Of a stretch of DNA of 64,000 bases, positions 24,591-36,265 are shown piece by piece. How positions within the stretch are numbered: the stretch's first letter is position 1; every line of letters begins with the position of its first letter. A model generated the notes under the pieces. It was not told where the DNA came from, searched no databases, and worked only from the letters and a program-made list of their open reading frames with translations. Made by a program: the position numbers and the translations under genes. The stretch spans positions 81,173,221-81,237,220 of the forward strand of contig CM059973.1 of the NCBI GenBank assembly GCA_030490835.1. The letters are read 5' to 3'. Source of the stretch: Annona cherimola. Its lineage: Eukaryota; Streptophyta; Magnoliopsida; Magnoliales; Annonaceae.

Positions 24591-24933
24591 AATGCAACCA
24601 GTTCTTTCTTCATTCTCCACACGCACGATCCATCGTATGGTTTCTTGTGAGCAACTCTCTTCCGTGTGAAAGGGGATAAAGTGGCAAGTAGATAAAAACA
24701 TAGCAGTTTTTTTTTCTAAAATTATGTTAAGGCAGGGAATAAAGCAAGGTTGGTGGGCCTCACCTACTCCTTATCCTTGGGGCCGTCTGATCTAGTAGCA
24801 AATGATGCCAACTGTTCCATTCGTGGCTGAAAATAGTGGATCCACGTCAGCTGCAGAAAGGATCGAGTATCATGTGTAATAACGTCATTAGCGGCGAATG
24901 GAGGATACCTGTGCCGGATGTTCATTTGCAGCC

Positions 24934-25203
24934 GGGTGCATGGGAGGCAGCCATGCACCCGGCCCAAACACACATACACACACATATTTTCAGTTTTTTT
25001 CATGGACAAGTAAAGTTAGGTGTATTAAATCTATAAATCAAGTTTTACCATTTTTGGATATTTTTAAGTATTTATTTTGAATTTTTAAACATAGTGGTAT
25101 TTCGTAATTTTTTGATACCTAACTTTACTTATCCATGAAAAAATGAAAAAACTTTAAAAAAAATATATTTTTAGGAAGGGTGCATGGTTGCCCCCCATGC
25201 ACC
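24934..25203. mobile_element. Foldback element with self-palindromic tips
   Basis: Each end is itself a small palindrome: GGGTGCATGG...CCATGCACCC at 24934-24960, and the matching GGGTGCATGG...CCATGCACC at 25178-25203. Inside, CATGGACAAGTAAAGTTAGG pairs with CCTAACTTTACTTATCCATG. The arm text around TCAAGTTTTACCATTTTTGG is shared with the hairpin at 32.9 kb. Confidence 0.5.
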
Positions 25204-25459
25204 TAGCTATAAAAGATATGAACTTGATACCTGTCGACTGCACTCGACGGTGCATCCCATGCAATGAGGAATGGTAGATTGAGACCCTTCGCTGCATGTA
25301 GATCAGTACAGTGTGCAAACTATAGCCTATGACACCAATGTTTTAAAAGCTAAAACCATTTTAGTGTCTGTTGCAATATGTAGTGACATGCATCTAGAGC
25401 ATCAGTTATGATCCGAAGTCCTGATGCTATAGCGTATCTCAGTGGTAGCTACTGTGACT

Positions 25460-25692
25460 TTTTTTTTATGGTATATATTTACATACATCTCAACACATAT
25501 TATACTAAAGATCTGAGATAGTCCTGCAAATCTGGAGATACTCACAACTCCCTCAAAGAAATCTGGAGACACAGCTCCACCAAAGAATTAAGAAGACACA
25601 ACTTCCAACAACCAACCAGGAGACCACTGCTCCCACTACCCATTTTTGGCCAAAATCCCGAAACGAGATTCGAACCTAGCACCAGCGCTTGC
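25460..25692 (-). mobile_element. tRNA-derived SINE, probably 5'-truncated
   Basis: On the minus strand a pol III B-box-like sequence GGTTCGAATCTC lies near 25675-25664. The element ends in a poly-A tail, seen as T8-T9 at 25459-25467 on the plus strand. The target duplication GCTACTGTGACT (25448-25459) and GCTATTGTGGCT (25693-25704) supports retroposition. The A box is not clear, consistent with 5' truncation. The body is related to the next SINE. Confidence 0.5.
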
Positions 25693-25895
25693 GCTATTGT
25701 GGCTTTTTTATTTAGCTAGCATGGTTCAATTTCCATCAATTGCGGGGATGATTTTATAATTCTTTTTATTATATAGGGGGTTATATATATTCTCCCACTG
25801 GGTGGGAGTATTTATAAAGAAGTCCCTAAGTCCCTCCAATGTATGAAGGTTGTAGAAAAAATGTCTCTTTATATGTGAGGGTTGTGAAAAATACT

Positions 25896-26162
25896 TTTTT
25901 TTTATTGGAGTATATTTACAACATATCTCAATTCATACCACATTTAAAGCTCTGAGACAATTCTAATAATATTTCCAAAGGGAGACAACAAGCTCCCAAA
26001 TATCAACGGGGGAGACCACCAGCTCCCAACCAAATAAGGAGGACCACACATGCCCCCACAAAAATTTTTGGTTCGAAATCCCACCTGGGATTCGAACACG
26101 CTCCGGTGGGAACGAAAGTTTCGTTCCGCGCCAGGCGACCAAACGAGCGGCGCTCGTTTGGT
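25896..26162 (-). mobile_element. tRNA-derived SINE with 16-bp target duplication
   Basis: The minus strand starts in a tRNA-like head: an A-box-like TGGTCGCCTGGCG near 26141-26129 and a B-box GTTCGAATCCC near 26098-26088. The tail is a short poly-A (T9 at 25895-25903 on the plus strand). GGTTGTGAAAAATACT (25880-25895) and GGTTGTGAAAAGTACT (26163-26178) flank it, 15 of 16 identical. No protein is encoded; SINEs depend on LINE machinery, and the RTE LINEs in this window have GAT tails rather than poly-A. Confidence 0.5.
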
Positions 26163-26178
26163 GGTTGTGAAAAGTACT

Positions 26179-26988
26179 GAAATGTAATATCAGATATCAC
26201 TATATATACGACCAATAAAACAAAATTCTGATGCTATAGTGATCGATCATGCATGTGGCCTGGATTTTGGACGGTTAGGATTTGAGGCATACGCATGCAA
26301 CCAGCAGATGGGGGGTATATGCACCAACCTGAAGGCTGTCTTACTCGTTAAGTTGAACCGTGGTCCATTGGGAATCATCGGTGGCACGTGAAAACTCGCA
26401 TGAATCTAGCCCTATGGATGGGTAAAATGATATTCTGGTAGCGTTAAGCACGTGAGATAACAGCCCTAAGACTTATATAGTGGAGATTGAAAATATTAAA
26501 TGTATACTTTATATACTATGACGTATTTAGGCCTGATCCATAATGATTTTAATAAAAGCTGCTCATGTTCTTTTTATTTATTTATTTATGGAACTGTAAT
26601 CATGTTTCTTAAAATAAACAGATAAAAGTATTTATTTTATGTACCCTCTTCTTTTTTTGCTCTCAATGATAGTTGATATTAATATTCACGTCAGTGTCTA
26701 TTTTTATTAAATCTTGGATTGGTTGTAACAAAATACGTTTGGGTAAAAATAGTCTACAAACAATTTTTTTTTGGAATTTATACGCCTTGAATTTCTCATG
26801 ATGAAAATTAGGGCGACAAAATAAATCGCTCACACCAAGATAGATGATTTGCTTTGGTATTATCAAGTTAAATGTTAAACTAATTAAAAAGTATGAAAGG
26901 AAAATGATTTAGTCTGGTGTTTACTAATTCAATTTAGAGTGTTAATCATATGCTTGAAAGAGAAATCTGGACCAAGTTTGGAACTTGT
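26179..26988. other. Intergenic DNA, no gene seen
   Basis: A unique-looking patch at 26220-26470, then AT-rich DNA. No recognisable coding or repeat structure. Confidence 0.5.
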
Positions 26989-27353
26989 TTCAATGCAATT
27001 TCAATGCACCCTAATGCCAAACTCCATTTTTTTAATATTTTTTTGAAACTCTTTTTGTACAAATGTTAATCTAAGTGTATTTAACATGTGTATTAATTTT
27101 TACTAATATTGGAGATTTTTAAATTTTTTTTTGAATTTTTAAAAATCAATGACATTTTTAGTAATTTAGTAATTTAAAATTACTAAAATGCTACTGATTT
27201 TTAAAAATCCAAAAAATCTCTAAAAATAGTAAAAATTAATACACATGTTAAATACACTTAAATTAACAGTTTTATGAAAAAATTTCAAAAAATATTAAAA
27301 ATAGATTTTGCAGCAAGGTGTATTGAAATTTTAATGCACCTGTTGCATTGAAT
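26989..27353. mobile_element. Foldback element with ATGCACC tips
   Basis: The left tip TTCAATGCAATTTCAATGCA pairs with the right tip ATGCACCTGTTGCATTGAA. The long arms pair through GTTAATCTAAGTGTATTTAA (27066) and ACACTTAAATTAACAG (27254), and the centre is the palindrome AGTAATTTAAAATTACT near 27168. Nearly the whole 365 bp can fold on itself. Confidence 0.5.
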
Positions 27354-27472
27354 CAGCACCCATCAAGTTTCAAACACATTAAACTCGACTTTTCTTTAAA
27401 TTCAACTTAAATAACATGTAAGAAGAAAACATTTTGCCTCAGGTAAAACTTTGAAATGGATGGTAAATTAAT

Positions 27473-27836
27473 GGATAATTTACAAATACACCCACTTAGT
27501 TTAACCGTAATTGCAAATATGCCTACATAGTTTTAGAAATCACAAATAACACAACATAATTTGACTATAATTGCAAATATACTTACACCATTATGACGTC
27601 ATTATTGCGTCATCAGGATATGGGTGTATTTGCTAAGATATATGCCTACTTAATTTTTGAAATTGCAAATATATCATCATAGTATACATATCTTTGCAGA
27701 TATAGATGTCCAGTAATGGTGTAGATATAGTTGTAATTATGGATAAACTATATACGGTTGTTTAAAATTTTTAGAACTATATGAATATATTTGTAATTAT
27801 GGTTAAACTACGTAAGTGTATTTAGAAATCGCCCAA
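27473..27836. mobile_element. TIR element with about 8-bp target duplication
   Basis: The left end reads GGATAATTTACAAATACACC, then AGTTTAACCGTAATTGCAAA. The right end reads TTTGTAATTATGGTTAAACT and finishes AGAAATCGCCC. AAATTAAT occurs immediately left (27465-27472) and again within one base of the right end (from about 27838). The length of the duplication suggests hAT or MULE. TTGCAAATA motifs link it to the element at 15.9 kb. Non-coding. Confidence 0.5.
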
Positions 27837-27892
27837 AATTAATTACATAAGAGTTTAGAATTTTAACATGAGCTGATTAATTATTGCATTTA

Positions 27893-28180
27893 TGTGTTTT
27901 TGTTAAACATCAAAACTTTTCAAACTAAAATTTTTCAATCTAAAACTTTTCGCTTTATACAATTATTTTATTTTTAATTATTTATTCACTTCTTTCTGTA
28001 CAACTACTCTAAATTTTAATTATTCTACACAACTACCTATACGTTTAACCAATCTATTTTAACTTTATTCTTTTTATTTCTCATCATTATCTTTGTTATA
28101 TCACATAATTTTCTTATATTTCAAAAACTTTTATCCAAAAATTTTTTGATTAAAAGTTTTATCACTTTCTAAACACACCA
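27893..28180. mobile_element. Tourist-like MITE with TTA target duplication
   Basis: TTA at 27890-27892 and 28181-28183. The tips TGTGTTTTTGTT and CTAAACACACCA are degraded relatives of the family TIR. The interior has the AACTTTTCAAACTAAAATTT hallmark. Confidence 0.5.
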
Positions 28181-28487
28181 TTATCGGTTATTTGAATTGA
28201 TTTATGTTAAACAACAACGGAGTAGGTGAGAGGCCAACATTCCACTTTTTACCTGTATAAAACCTACTAAAAATTTTCATTGCAAGTCACTTATGATATT
28301 CATAATTAGTTTTATTTAAGTTTATCTTTTTATTTGAACAATAAAACACAAATATGCAAGCATGATCCCTCCAATGAGAAAATTATATATATATATATAT
28401 ATGTAAATTGTGGAAATGGACCGGTTATATTGTGTAGTATTACTCAAGTTGAAGTTGCAAGAGTATAGTTTGTGAGAGCCAGTGAAC

Positions 28488-29063
28488 CAGGGGTGTAAAT
28501 AGGATTGGTTTCAACCTTAACTTGACTAACCCAACCCGATTTATAATTGGATTGGGTTAGGCATTTTAAAAAAAATAAATTTTATAACTCAATTTGAATC
28601 GACTTGATTTCAAAAAGTAGATTGGTTTGAGTTGTGTGATTTTCAACCCGATCTGACCCGATTTCATATATTAGCGTACAGTATAATAAATAGATAGTCT
28701 TACATTGGTACATAATACATATGAATTAACTAGATATTATTGATTTGAAATAATATTATTTAGCACTTATATCGTTGTATAAGTCCTAAATTGGAAAGTA
28801 TTCATATAGAAATAATTAATTTTTATTCTTTCATATAAATTTGTATTTTAAAATATATTTAATTAACCAAAATATTTATAAATATTATATACCTATTAAC
28901 CCGATTTCTAACCCAAACCAAACTGATTTCTATAGGTTTAAAATAGGGTTGGATTAAGGTGTGAAAAATAGAATTGAAAATAGGGTTGCGTTGAAATTTT
29001 ATAAGGTGAATTACAGTTATTTTTACCCCAACCCTAGTCAACTTAACCCGATTTACACTCCTA
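28488..29063. mobile_element. hAT-like non-autonomous transposon
   Basis: The left end is CAGGGGTGTAAATAGGATT and the right end ACCCGATTTACACTCCTA, an inverted pair of the common plant hAT type. Interior pairs such as AACCCGATTTATAATTGG echo this. The flanks do not give a clean 8-bp duplication, so the insertion is old. No transposase is seen. Confidence 0.5.
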
Positions 29064-31663
29064 TGACGTACTAGTCCGCTATGCTGGGTTTAATGGAAGA
29101 TTTGGATTAGTAAAAAACAAACAAATAAGAAATGATTAGGAATATAAAAAGGCGGATGAGCGAATGTTTTAGGTTAGGCTGGTCAGCCTGACTGATGAGT
29201 GCTTACTCACTCTGTCGCTGGAATAGACGGCATGGGGCCCACATCCAACCAGGTAACGCTGATGCCTCATGTGGAGGAGTGGATGACAGCGATGTACCGG
29301 TCCGTCCATACACGGCAGCAGCAACCTGAGGATTTCTTTTGCAAAACAGATCCTCGGCTTTGAGTATGCATACTTGCATTTTGAGTGCTGTAAGTTCGCT
29401 TCTTTGTATTTAAAAGGAAAAAAAAAAAAAAAAAAACCTGCATGCTTTAGGAGTACATTAACATTTTATTTTTATTATTATTATTTTTGAAGTAAAGGAG
29501 TAGATTAACATTTTAGGAACCTCATAAACTTCATTCGTAGGGTTCATTTTTGTGAATATCGGAAACTTCGCAATTTGAGGGGAGGGACTAGGGAGGGCTG
29601 GCTTTGAATTTCTTCTGTCAATCTGTGCAGGACATGGGGATGAGATGAGATTCCCCCATCCTTATCATTCACGCTGCAACGCCATTGCGTGCACTGCATC
29701 GGCATCACTATCTCTGTATGCTGTATGCATCATTCACATCGCATGTGTTTCATCAAGTCAGGCGTGCTTGACATCCGAGCCGTCCAAACTGTCGGCCACA
29801 ATTACGAACATCAAATCGGCGGCAAGTCGGGGAACTAAAAGCTTCCCAGCCGACATCGCAAGCGACACGTGCACAGTGGTAGTAACCACCGTTGGATTTT
29901 GATAGGGAAAAAAATTTCAATTTAAAAAGAGAGAATGTCCATTAGACAGGGGAATCAGTTGGGGCCCATTCTATCACCGTCTAATCAATCCGACTTTTCC
30001 TGAAACGAAATTTTCCTACAACCCGATTTACATGTACGTGCAGCCATTCGAGCGGGCACTAAAGAGCAAGGTGACACGCATTTAATAGTTGGGCCTCGCA
30101 TAGGAAATTAATTGTAAATAACTATATTTATTTACTTTGCGTGCACCCGTGGGCAGATGTTATATAAATAACATCACGATTCTGGTGAGTTTGACATCAT
30201 CAACCCAACTTGACCAAAAATTTTTAAAACTACGTCCAATTCAATCCTTTCATTGCTTTTGGCTACAATAATAAATTTCAATTTCACCTGTCCAAAACCG
30301 AGTCGCCTTTTCACCCTCAAAACCAATGCTTACATACACACGCGGAGTAACATGGAGCTAAAGGGTGTAATTGCTCTCCTGGAGTTTTTTACAATTCAAA
30401 AAAATTATTTAAAATTTAAAAACGTTTGAAAATATAATTTATTTTTATGCGATTGACCCCTCAAATAATATACCTCCTTTTCCAAGGGTGTTCGCTCCGC
30501 CACTGCTTAGAGAATCAAACTCGGAATGGGGCAATGACTGCATCGAGTTGAGATCCACCCTGGTTTGGTCTTGAAGACAGCAGATTGGAAGTAATTTTAT
30601 TTTTCACTTGCTTAGTTTAGAGCTGATCAGCAGCTAGAGGCGATGACTTTTTTGCAATAAAAGAAGAAATATCTATTGGATCTCTGTATAGATATATGTG
30701 GTCTTCTTTTGTGGATGCATGTTGCTGGAACGCAATGAAACGAAAGGAGTTTTCAATGAGACAACTGTTACATCAATCCAACCTGTAAGATACGAGATCT
30801 ACTAAGATTAACAAAATCAAAAGCATAGCTTTTAGAGCAGTCAAAAAGAACGCATCGAGAGCATATCTCACTCTCACGTGCCACTTCACCACGTATTCCA
30901 CGCTTTCCTCCTCCTCCCACAAACCGCATGTGTGGCCAGGCCCGGCACTACTTCAGCTCCAGCAATTTCATTTCATCAGATGCAATCATTCGAAAACGCC
31001 AGCCGTTACCAGAGTTCTGTTATTTTAATCATTGGTAAAGTTATGCAGAAGTCTCGATGAGAAAAGAATAGGCGAGTAAGAAAATTTTGTAACAATTATT
31101 GTTCGAGATTTTTAATTAATTTTTTATTTTTAAAGAAAATAAATTTCTATGACAAGAAGAAAATGAATGTTTCTTTAGAAATTACATCGTTTAAGTACTT
31201 ATTCCTGTCAAGCTTACGTTACAATTAAATTGCTACGGTAATCATCCGAAGCCTACAGTAATATTCCAAAGACGAGACTGTTTTGTTCAAATAAATAAAC
31301 AAAAAAAAATTGAAAATAATTTGATCAACAAAAGAATATTGACGTAAGTTTTTCATTAAAAAATCTTTGAAAATAATTTAAGCTTCGAAATAAAATTGCG
31401 GGCTATGTTTTCATTTAAAAAAGGAGAATCTATCTGCTAGAGTGCAAATTTGACATGTGTAAGATGGAACCGCAGGGCAAACGTATGATGAAAGATGAAG
31501 GTGAGAGTTTTCGCATGGAAAAGAAAAACTTCATTAATGTGAACCCTTCCTAAAAGTAGAAGAAAAAAGAGTTCCATTATGTGAGAAAAATGAAGAGCAA
31601 AAATGTTCTTAGCTATTGTTCGAGAGAAGCTGGCGAACGTCTTATAAGTTATAATTGAGTGTT

Positions 31664-31696
<33 letters not shown>

Positions 31697-32285
31697 GGAG
31701 AGAAGATATGATCCTCACATATGTATTAATGAATTAGAGTACTTTCGTTAACAAGCTGAGAGATCTAGATCAAGAGTGTGACTTTGCTAATATAAATTGT
31801 CTTTTGTTAATAGCAGAGTTAGAGGGACGAACTCGACGTAGTAATTCAAAGGGGCATAAGAACTTCGAGACCACTCTGTGTCGCTTTGCATGTGGGTAAG
31901 GTGCTGGTCCCCTTAGATTCTTTTTGGGCCAGGCAAAAGTGTGAAACCAAGCACACATCTCTCATAGGATAGGTCAGTGTAATTGCAAGCGCTAAATCTC
32001 GTTAATTTAGCGAAGCAAGGCTGGTTGAAGTTGCGAGCCGGGGCAGATGCACTTAACTAAGGCCTAACAACTTACCATGTCACTCTTCGATTTTAATTAT
32101 GGTTAAATTCGCATCAATATTTTCAACCATCACTTCATCTAGTTATATCAAGGCCTTTATCTTTATTTTCCTTCTTAATGGTTGTTCTATTCCCTTAATT
32201 GGAAAGTGTTTTTTTTTTTCCTCTGCTACTTTCTATTCCATTTTTCTTTTTATTTTTCCCATTTCGCAAAGTTATGATAATTTAA
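29064..32285. other. Intergenic DNA, no gene supported
   Basis: It contains an A-tract near 29418-29437, a (GA)n microsatellite at about 31664-31688, and unique GC-richer patches at 29200-29350, 29640-30070 and 30860-31000. The open frames 29645-29902 (85 aa), 30878-31060 and 31437-31718 (minus) show no domain, no codon signature and no splice context I can defend. A small unannotated exon cannot be excluded. Confidence 0.5.
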
Positions 32286-32549
32286 GAGTGTGTTTGGTTG
32301 GACACAAAAAATGTTAATTAAAACTTTTTACCATCCTATTTTTTAATTATTTTTTCACATTTTTATGCAATCAATCTTATTTTTTCATCATTTCCATACA
32401 ACTATCCATATAATTAACTTATTTATTTTAACTTTATTATTTTACACCTCATCATTATTCTCATCATATCATATTATTTTCTATCAACTCACAATTTTTT
32501 ACCTTGAAAACTTTTCATTAAAATTTTTTATCTTCAAACAAACACACCC
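32286..32549. mobile_element. Tourist-like MITE
   Basis: The left end is GAGTGTGTTTGGTTGG and the right end CAAACAAACACACCC. An A-tract follows at 32553-32573. The flanking 3-mers (TAA and TTG) do not match well, which suggests decay. Confidence 0.5.
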
Positions 32550-32885
32550 TTGAAAAAAAAAAAAAAAAAAAAATTGCCATCGTGAGCGTCACGTCACAAC
32601 CGATAACCAAGATGCGTCGCCCGCGCCTCATCACCTCCAACAATTTTTAGTGGGCAGCGCTTCTCAGTGATGTCTCCCACTTTATGCAGAAGTGGAAACC
32701 TTGGTTTGTGGCCACGAGAGTGATCGTGTAAAATCCACAATAGGTTTACTGTCTTATAATCACGTAAGAAATAATTTTCGCTATGAAAATTACAGTACAT
32801 CATCAAAATAAAAATTATTTGACAAAACCCATAAATCTGTTAAAACTTTTAAATCAAATTTAATATGTATTCATAATGGACGCAT

Positions 32886-33267
32886 GATCTTTTCAGACCG
32901 GTCCGGTCCAAAAATATATTTTTTTTATTTTTTTTTTGAAAAATAATTTTATAAACTTGTTAATCTAGTTATATTTATTTTATAAACCAAGTTTTATCAT
33001 TTTTGGATATATCTATATATTTATTTTGAATTTTAAAAAACAGGGGTATTTAAGTCATTTTAAGAATATTTAAAATGACTTAAATACCCCTGTTTTTAAA
33101 AATCCAAAATAAATATATATACATATCTAAAAATGATAAAACTTGGTTTATAAATTAAATATAACTAGATTAACAAGTTTATAAAATTATTTTTCAAAAA
33201 AAAATAAAAAAAATATATTTTTGGACCGGTCGGAAATCACCGGATTTCCGACCGGTCTGAAAAGATC
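32886..33267. mobile_element. Near-perfect long hairpin (foldback element) with GACCGGTC tips
   Basis: The left tip GATCTTTTCAGACCGGTC is exactly complementary to the right tip GACCGGTCTGAAAAGATC. Arms of about 170 bp pair almost throughout: TTATAAACTTGTTAATCTAG (32952) with CTAGATTAACAAGTTTATAA (33164), and GGGGTATTTAAGTCATTTTA (33042) with TAAAATGACTTAAATACCCC (33072), around a loop of about 10 nt near 33065. The right arm carries an extra inverted stretch, CGGAAATCACCGGATTTCCG. Low divergence between arms indicates recent origin or constraint. No open frame. Confidence 0.5.
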
Positions 33268-34181
33268 GGTCCTCTTCATAATGTGTAAGCCATTATTTCA
33301 AATAAGATGAATGATGAGGGAGTCACATGGTGCAGGACGTCCCACTCAAGTGAAGGCCTGTTACATAAACAGCGGGAGGGAACATGCTAATCAAGATAAT
33401 TACAAACAAGTAATTGCATATACAATCGCAAGCGGATTATATTTTAAAGCTTACTATATTATAAGCGGCACATGATATGATGTGGGTTGGGGAAGCCAGA
33501 TATTATTTGTGCTTGTTGCCGACCACGCACTAAAGCCAGTTGGGACTGATAAGGACTTTTGGGAGTGGCCCACCATATGCCCTTTTACATGACTTGGATG
33601 TATGCATCCTCTGCTTTCTGTCGATTATTTACCACTCCTGTTTTCATACGCCCTTATGCACGCAGCTCTGCCACAGCTACATTACTGAAGAAATCCAGGC
33701 CGCGCGTATCAGGTGCTCACTCAACCCAGGATCGGAACAGTTTGAACGGTCGGGATGGCGTGTATCTTGCGTTCCACGAATAAGAAAGATGATCAACTCG
33801 CGATCCGACTTGCAAATGTTGGGGAACACCTTAGCATCACCAAACCATTTTTTCAGATGATTCCAAACCTGTCGTCAGAAATTTCTCACACGTGATGCCC
33901 ACCTCACAAGTGGACAGGCAGATGATTGCACCGGCACTATAACATGTATAAGGACCGGTAATTACTAAAATGGACGGCTAGGATATCTCTTGAAGACGCA
34001 GCGATTGGTCGGCTCTAAAATATATAGCTACAGGGATATATATGAGAACCATTGCCAAGTAGACATACTACACCATAATTGTAATACAGTTAGTCACAAA
34101 ATGGGTTTCATACATATTAAAATGTTATAATATTTTATATAATTATTTATCCATACAAAAAATATACATTATACAGTTTAA
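33268..34181. other. Intergenic DNA, no gene supported
   Basis: Mostly unique sequence of moderate GC at 33540-33860. Two overlapping open frames there (33540-33860 and 33559-33783) have no recognisable domain. AT-rich to the right. Confidence 0.5.
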
Positions 34182-34461
34182 GGGTGTGTTTGGTAATGAA
34201 TAAAACTTTTAATGAAAAGTTTTAGAGAGTAAAAATTTTCAAATGATGTGATATGATAAGGGTAATGATGAGTAGTAAAGAAGACAAAGTTAAAGTAGAT
34301 AGGTTAGTTATATGGATAATTATGTAGAAATGATCGAAAAGTAGGGTAGTTGTATAGGAAAATGTGGAAAAAATGATTAAAAAATATAATAGTCGTGGAG
34401 AGTGAAAAGTTTTAGATGGAAAAGTTTAACTTGACGTTTTCTATCAATTGCCAAACACACA
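34182..34461. mobile_element. Tourist-like MITE
   Basis: The left end is GGGTGTGTTTGGTAATG, preceded by TAA (34179-34181). The right end is TTGCCAAACACACA. Interior AAAGTTAAAGTAGATAGG and the GAGAGTGAAAAGTTTTAGAT stretch match the copy at 22924 in the same orientation. Confidence 0.5.
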
Positions 34462-35139
34462 TGTTGAAAAAAATAACTTTAAAAATGTTATTTACATCAA
34501 TCTATTTTATTACGTTGATTTTGTACTATTTTCAAATAGGCCCATATACATATCCAATTTAGATAAAAATTAGTATGTTGATAAAATGAATAATTCTAAG
34601 TATAATGGGTGAGGTAGATTTCCGATTTATAATCAAACGAGTCTCATAACGCATGGACCGCATAGTGTAGTATGAATGCACTGGAATGTTTTCCTATATA
34701 TATATATATACACAAGACTCGCGACTGGGCAACTTGATTATGAAATTAACATTTATCATATTTATTATATTTAAGATTATTTGCTTAATAGCATACTAAT
34801 TTCATTTAAATCGAACATGTATAATGACCCATCTTAAAATAGTACAAAAATAATATAATAAAATTGTAAAATATTTCTTTTGATAATTCCATTTACAACT
34901 TAATCTCAATGAATGTTTATGTGTATCTTTAACAAAAATAATGCAGATGTAAAATTTTTAACTATAATTAAATTATAAAAAATAAAAATAAAAATATTTA
35001 TTCTTAAATAGTGCAACCTTGATAATACTTTTTACTTTGTTGAGAAATCATTTGGAGGACATAACTTGAATAACATATATCCAATAAAGACAAAAAAAAA
35101 GCCCAAATAAACAAGTGACAAAGTTAAAAGTACATCAGT
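34462..35139. other. AT-rich intergenic DNA, no gene seen
   Basis: It includes a short TA microsatellite near 34697-34711. No other structure is seen. Confidence 0.5.
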
Positions 35140-35262
35140 CATCACTTAGATGACCAAGTGGTAGACGTGAACGTGTATAAGGATGTGTGAGGTAGGAGGC
35201 CTAGAGTTCAAAGTTGGGTAGCAAAACTTGCTTTGTTTGCCCCTCTCTTAGAGTTGTACTAC
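35140..35262 (+). mobile_element. Possible tRNA-derived SINE remnant
   Basis: An A-box-like TGACCAAGTGGTAGACGTG is at about 35150 and a B-box-like GAGTTCAAAGTTGG at about 35204. The spacing is longer than in a tRNA but within the range of plant SINE heads. No poly-A tail or target duplication was found, so the call is tentative. Confidence 0.5.
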
Positions 35263-35941
35263 ATCAATTAACTAATCATTTAAAGGAGTGATACAATCAA
35301 AAGAAGAAGTTAAATGTATATCTATATGGACCACATATATTCAACAATACCATATTCATATAAATAATTTATATAGTTTATAAAAATATTTTGTGCTTAT
35401 TCAGGATAGTCTGGGACATGGTCAACCTACTTGCTTTTGAAGTTGAGGAACGGATCTCAAATTCTAATTCATCTTACCTATTGAGACAAAAATCTTTCCC
35501 TGAAACTATGTAAAATCAAGATGAGTTAGGTTGGAGTGAGTCATAGGTTAGGCTGCTCATATTTTTCACCCTTAGTCCTAATGATGAAAAAAAATAATTT
35601 TAAATAATATAACCAATTAGATTCAAAAGATGCGGCCAATTTCAGCCGACAATACCCTAACAAGGGTGCAAACCATACTCTAGCATGTATCTTATTATCT
35701 ACATTGGATGACCGGACAATTGGCGAAAGTATACTTTATGAAAAGGATAAACAGGATAAATATCTAAACCTTACTTCAAAACCTATATCTCCAACCCAAA
35801 TACACAGTACACGAACTCACATAAACCGCTAGATCATCCCAGTTGTGACATGACTGCAGCAATATATTACTAAAAGGGAAAGATGCATGTCGCTGCACAG
35901 TGCAAGTATGGTTTGAAAATTCAACAGAAAACACGTTTGTG
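35263..35941. other. Intergenic DNA, no gene seen
   Basis: AT-rich to 35600, then more mixed sequence. No recognisable feature. Confidence 0.5.
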
Positions 35942-36265
35942 TCATAGACAACTCATAGGATGAAGGAAGATAAACTGGGGCAGCTATGCTATGAGGAATG
36001 GAGCCCAGTCACACGTAGCTGTGCATGTGCAACTTGTGAAAATGATAAGGGACGGAGGATGAGTAAAGGAGGAGGGTGCGGGCCTTGTAAATCTAAGGGA
36101 ATCATAGACAACTCATAGGATGAATGCAGATGGATAAGGGGGCTAGTTTTATACTTTTGTTATGAGGGATGGAGCCCAATCTCATCTGGCTATGTGCACG
36201 CAAGTTGTCTAAAATGGATAAATAACTTGAGCGTGGGCGGAGAAGCACCCTGCATTGGCCAGCAA
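35942..36265. repeat. Tandem duplication, 160-bp period
   Basis: TCATAGACAACTCATAGGAT is at 35942 and again at 36102. The ATGGAGCCCA stretch at about 35998 and 36168 also repeats. The second copy has several small indels, so the duplication is moderately old. Confidence 0.5.

Noticed and set aside
29645..29902. 85-residue frame that could be a small secreted protein
   Set aside because: The hydrophobic stretch is not at the start, and there is no conserved cysteine pattern or promoter evidence.
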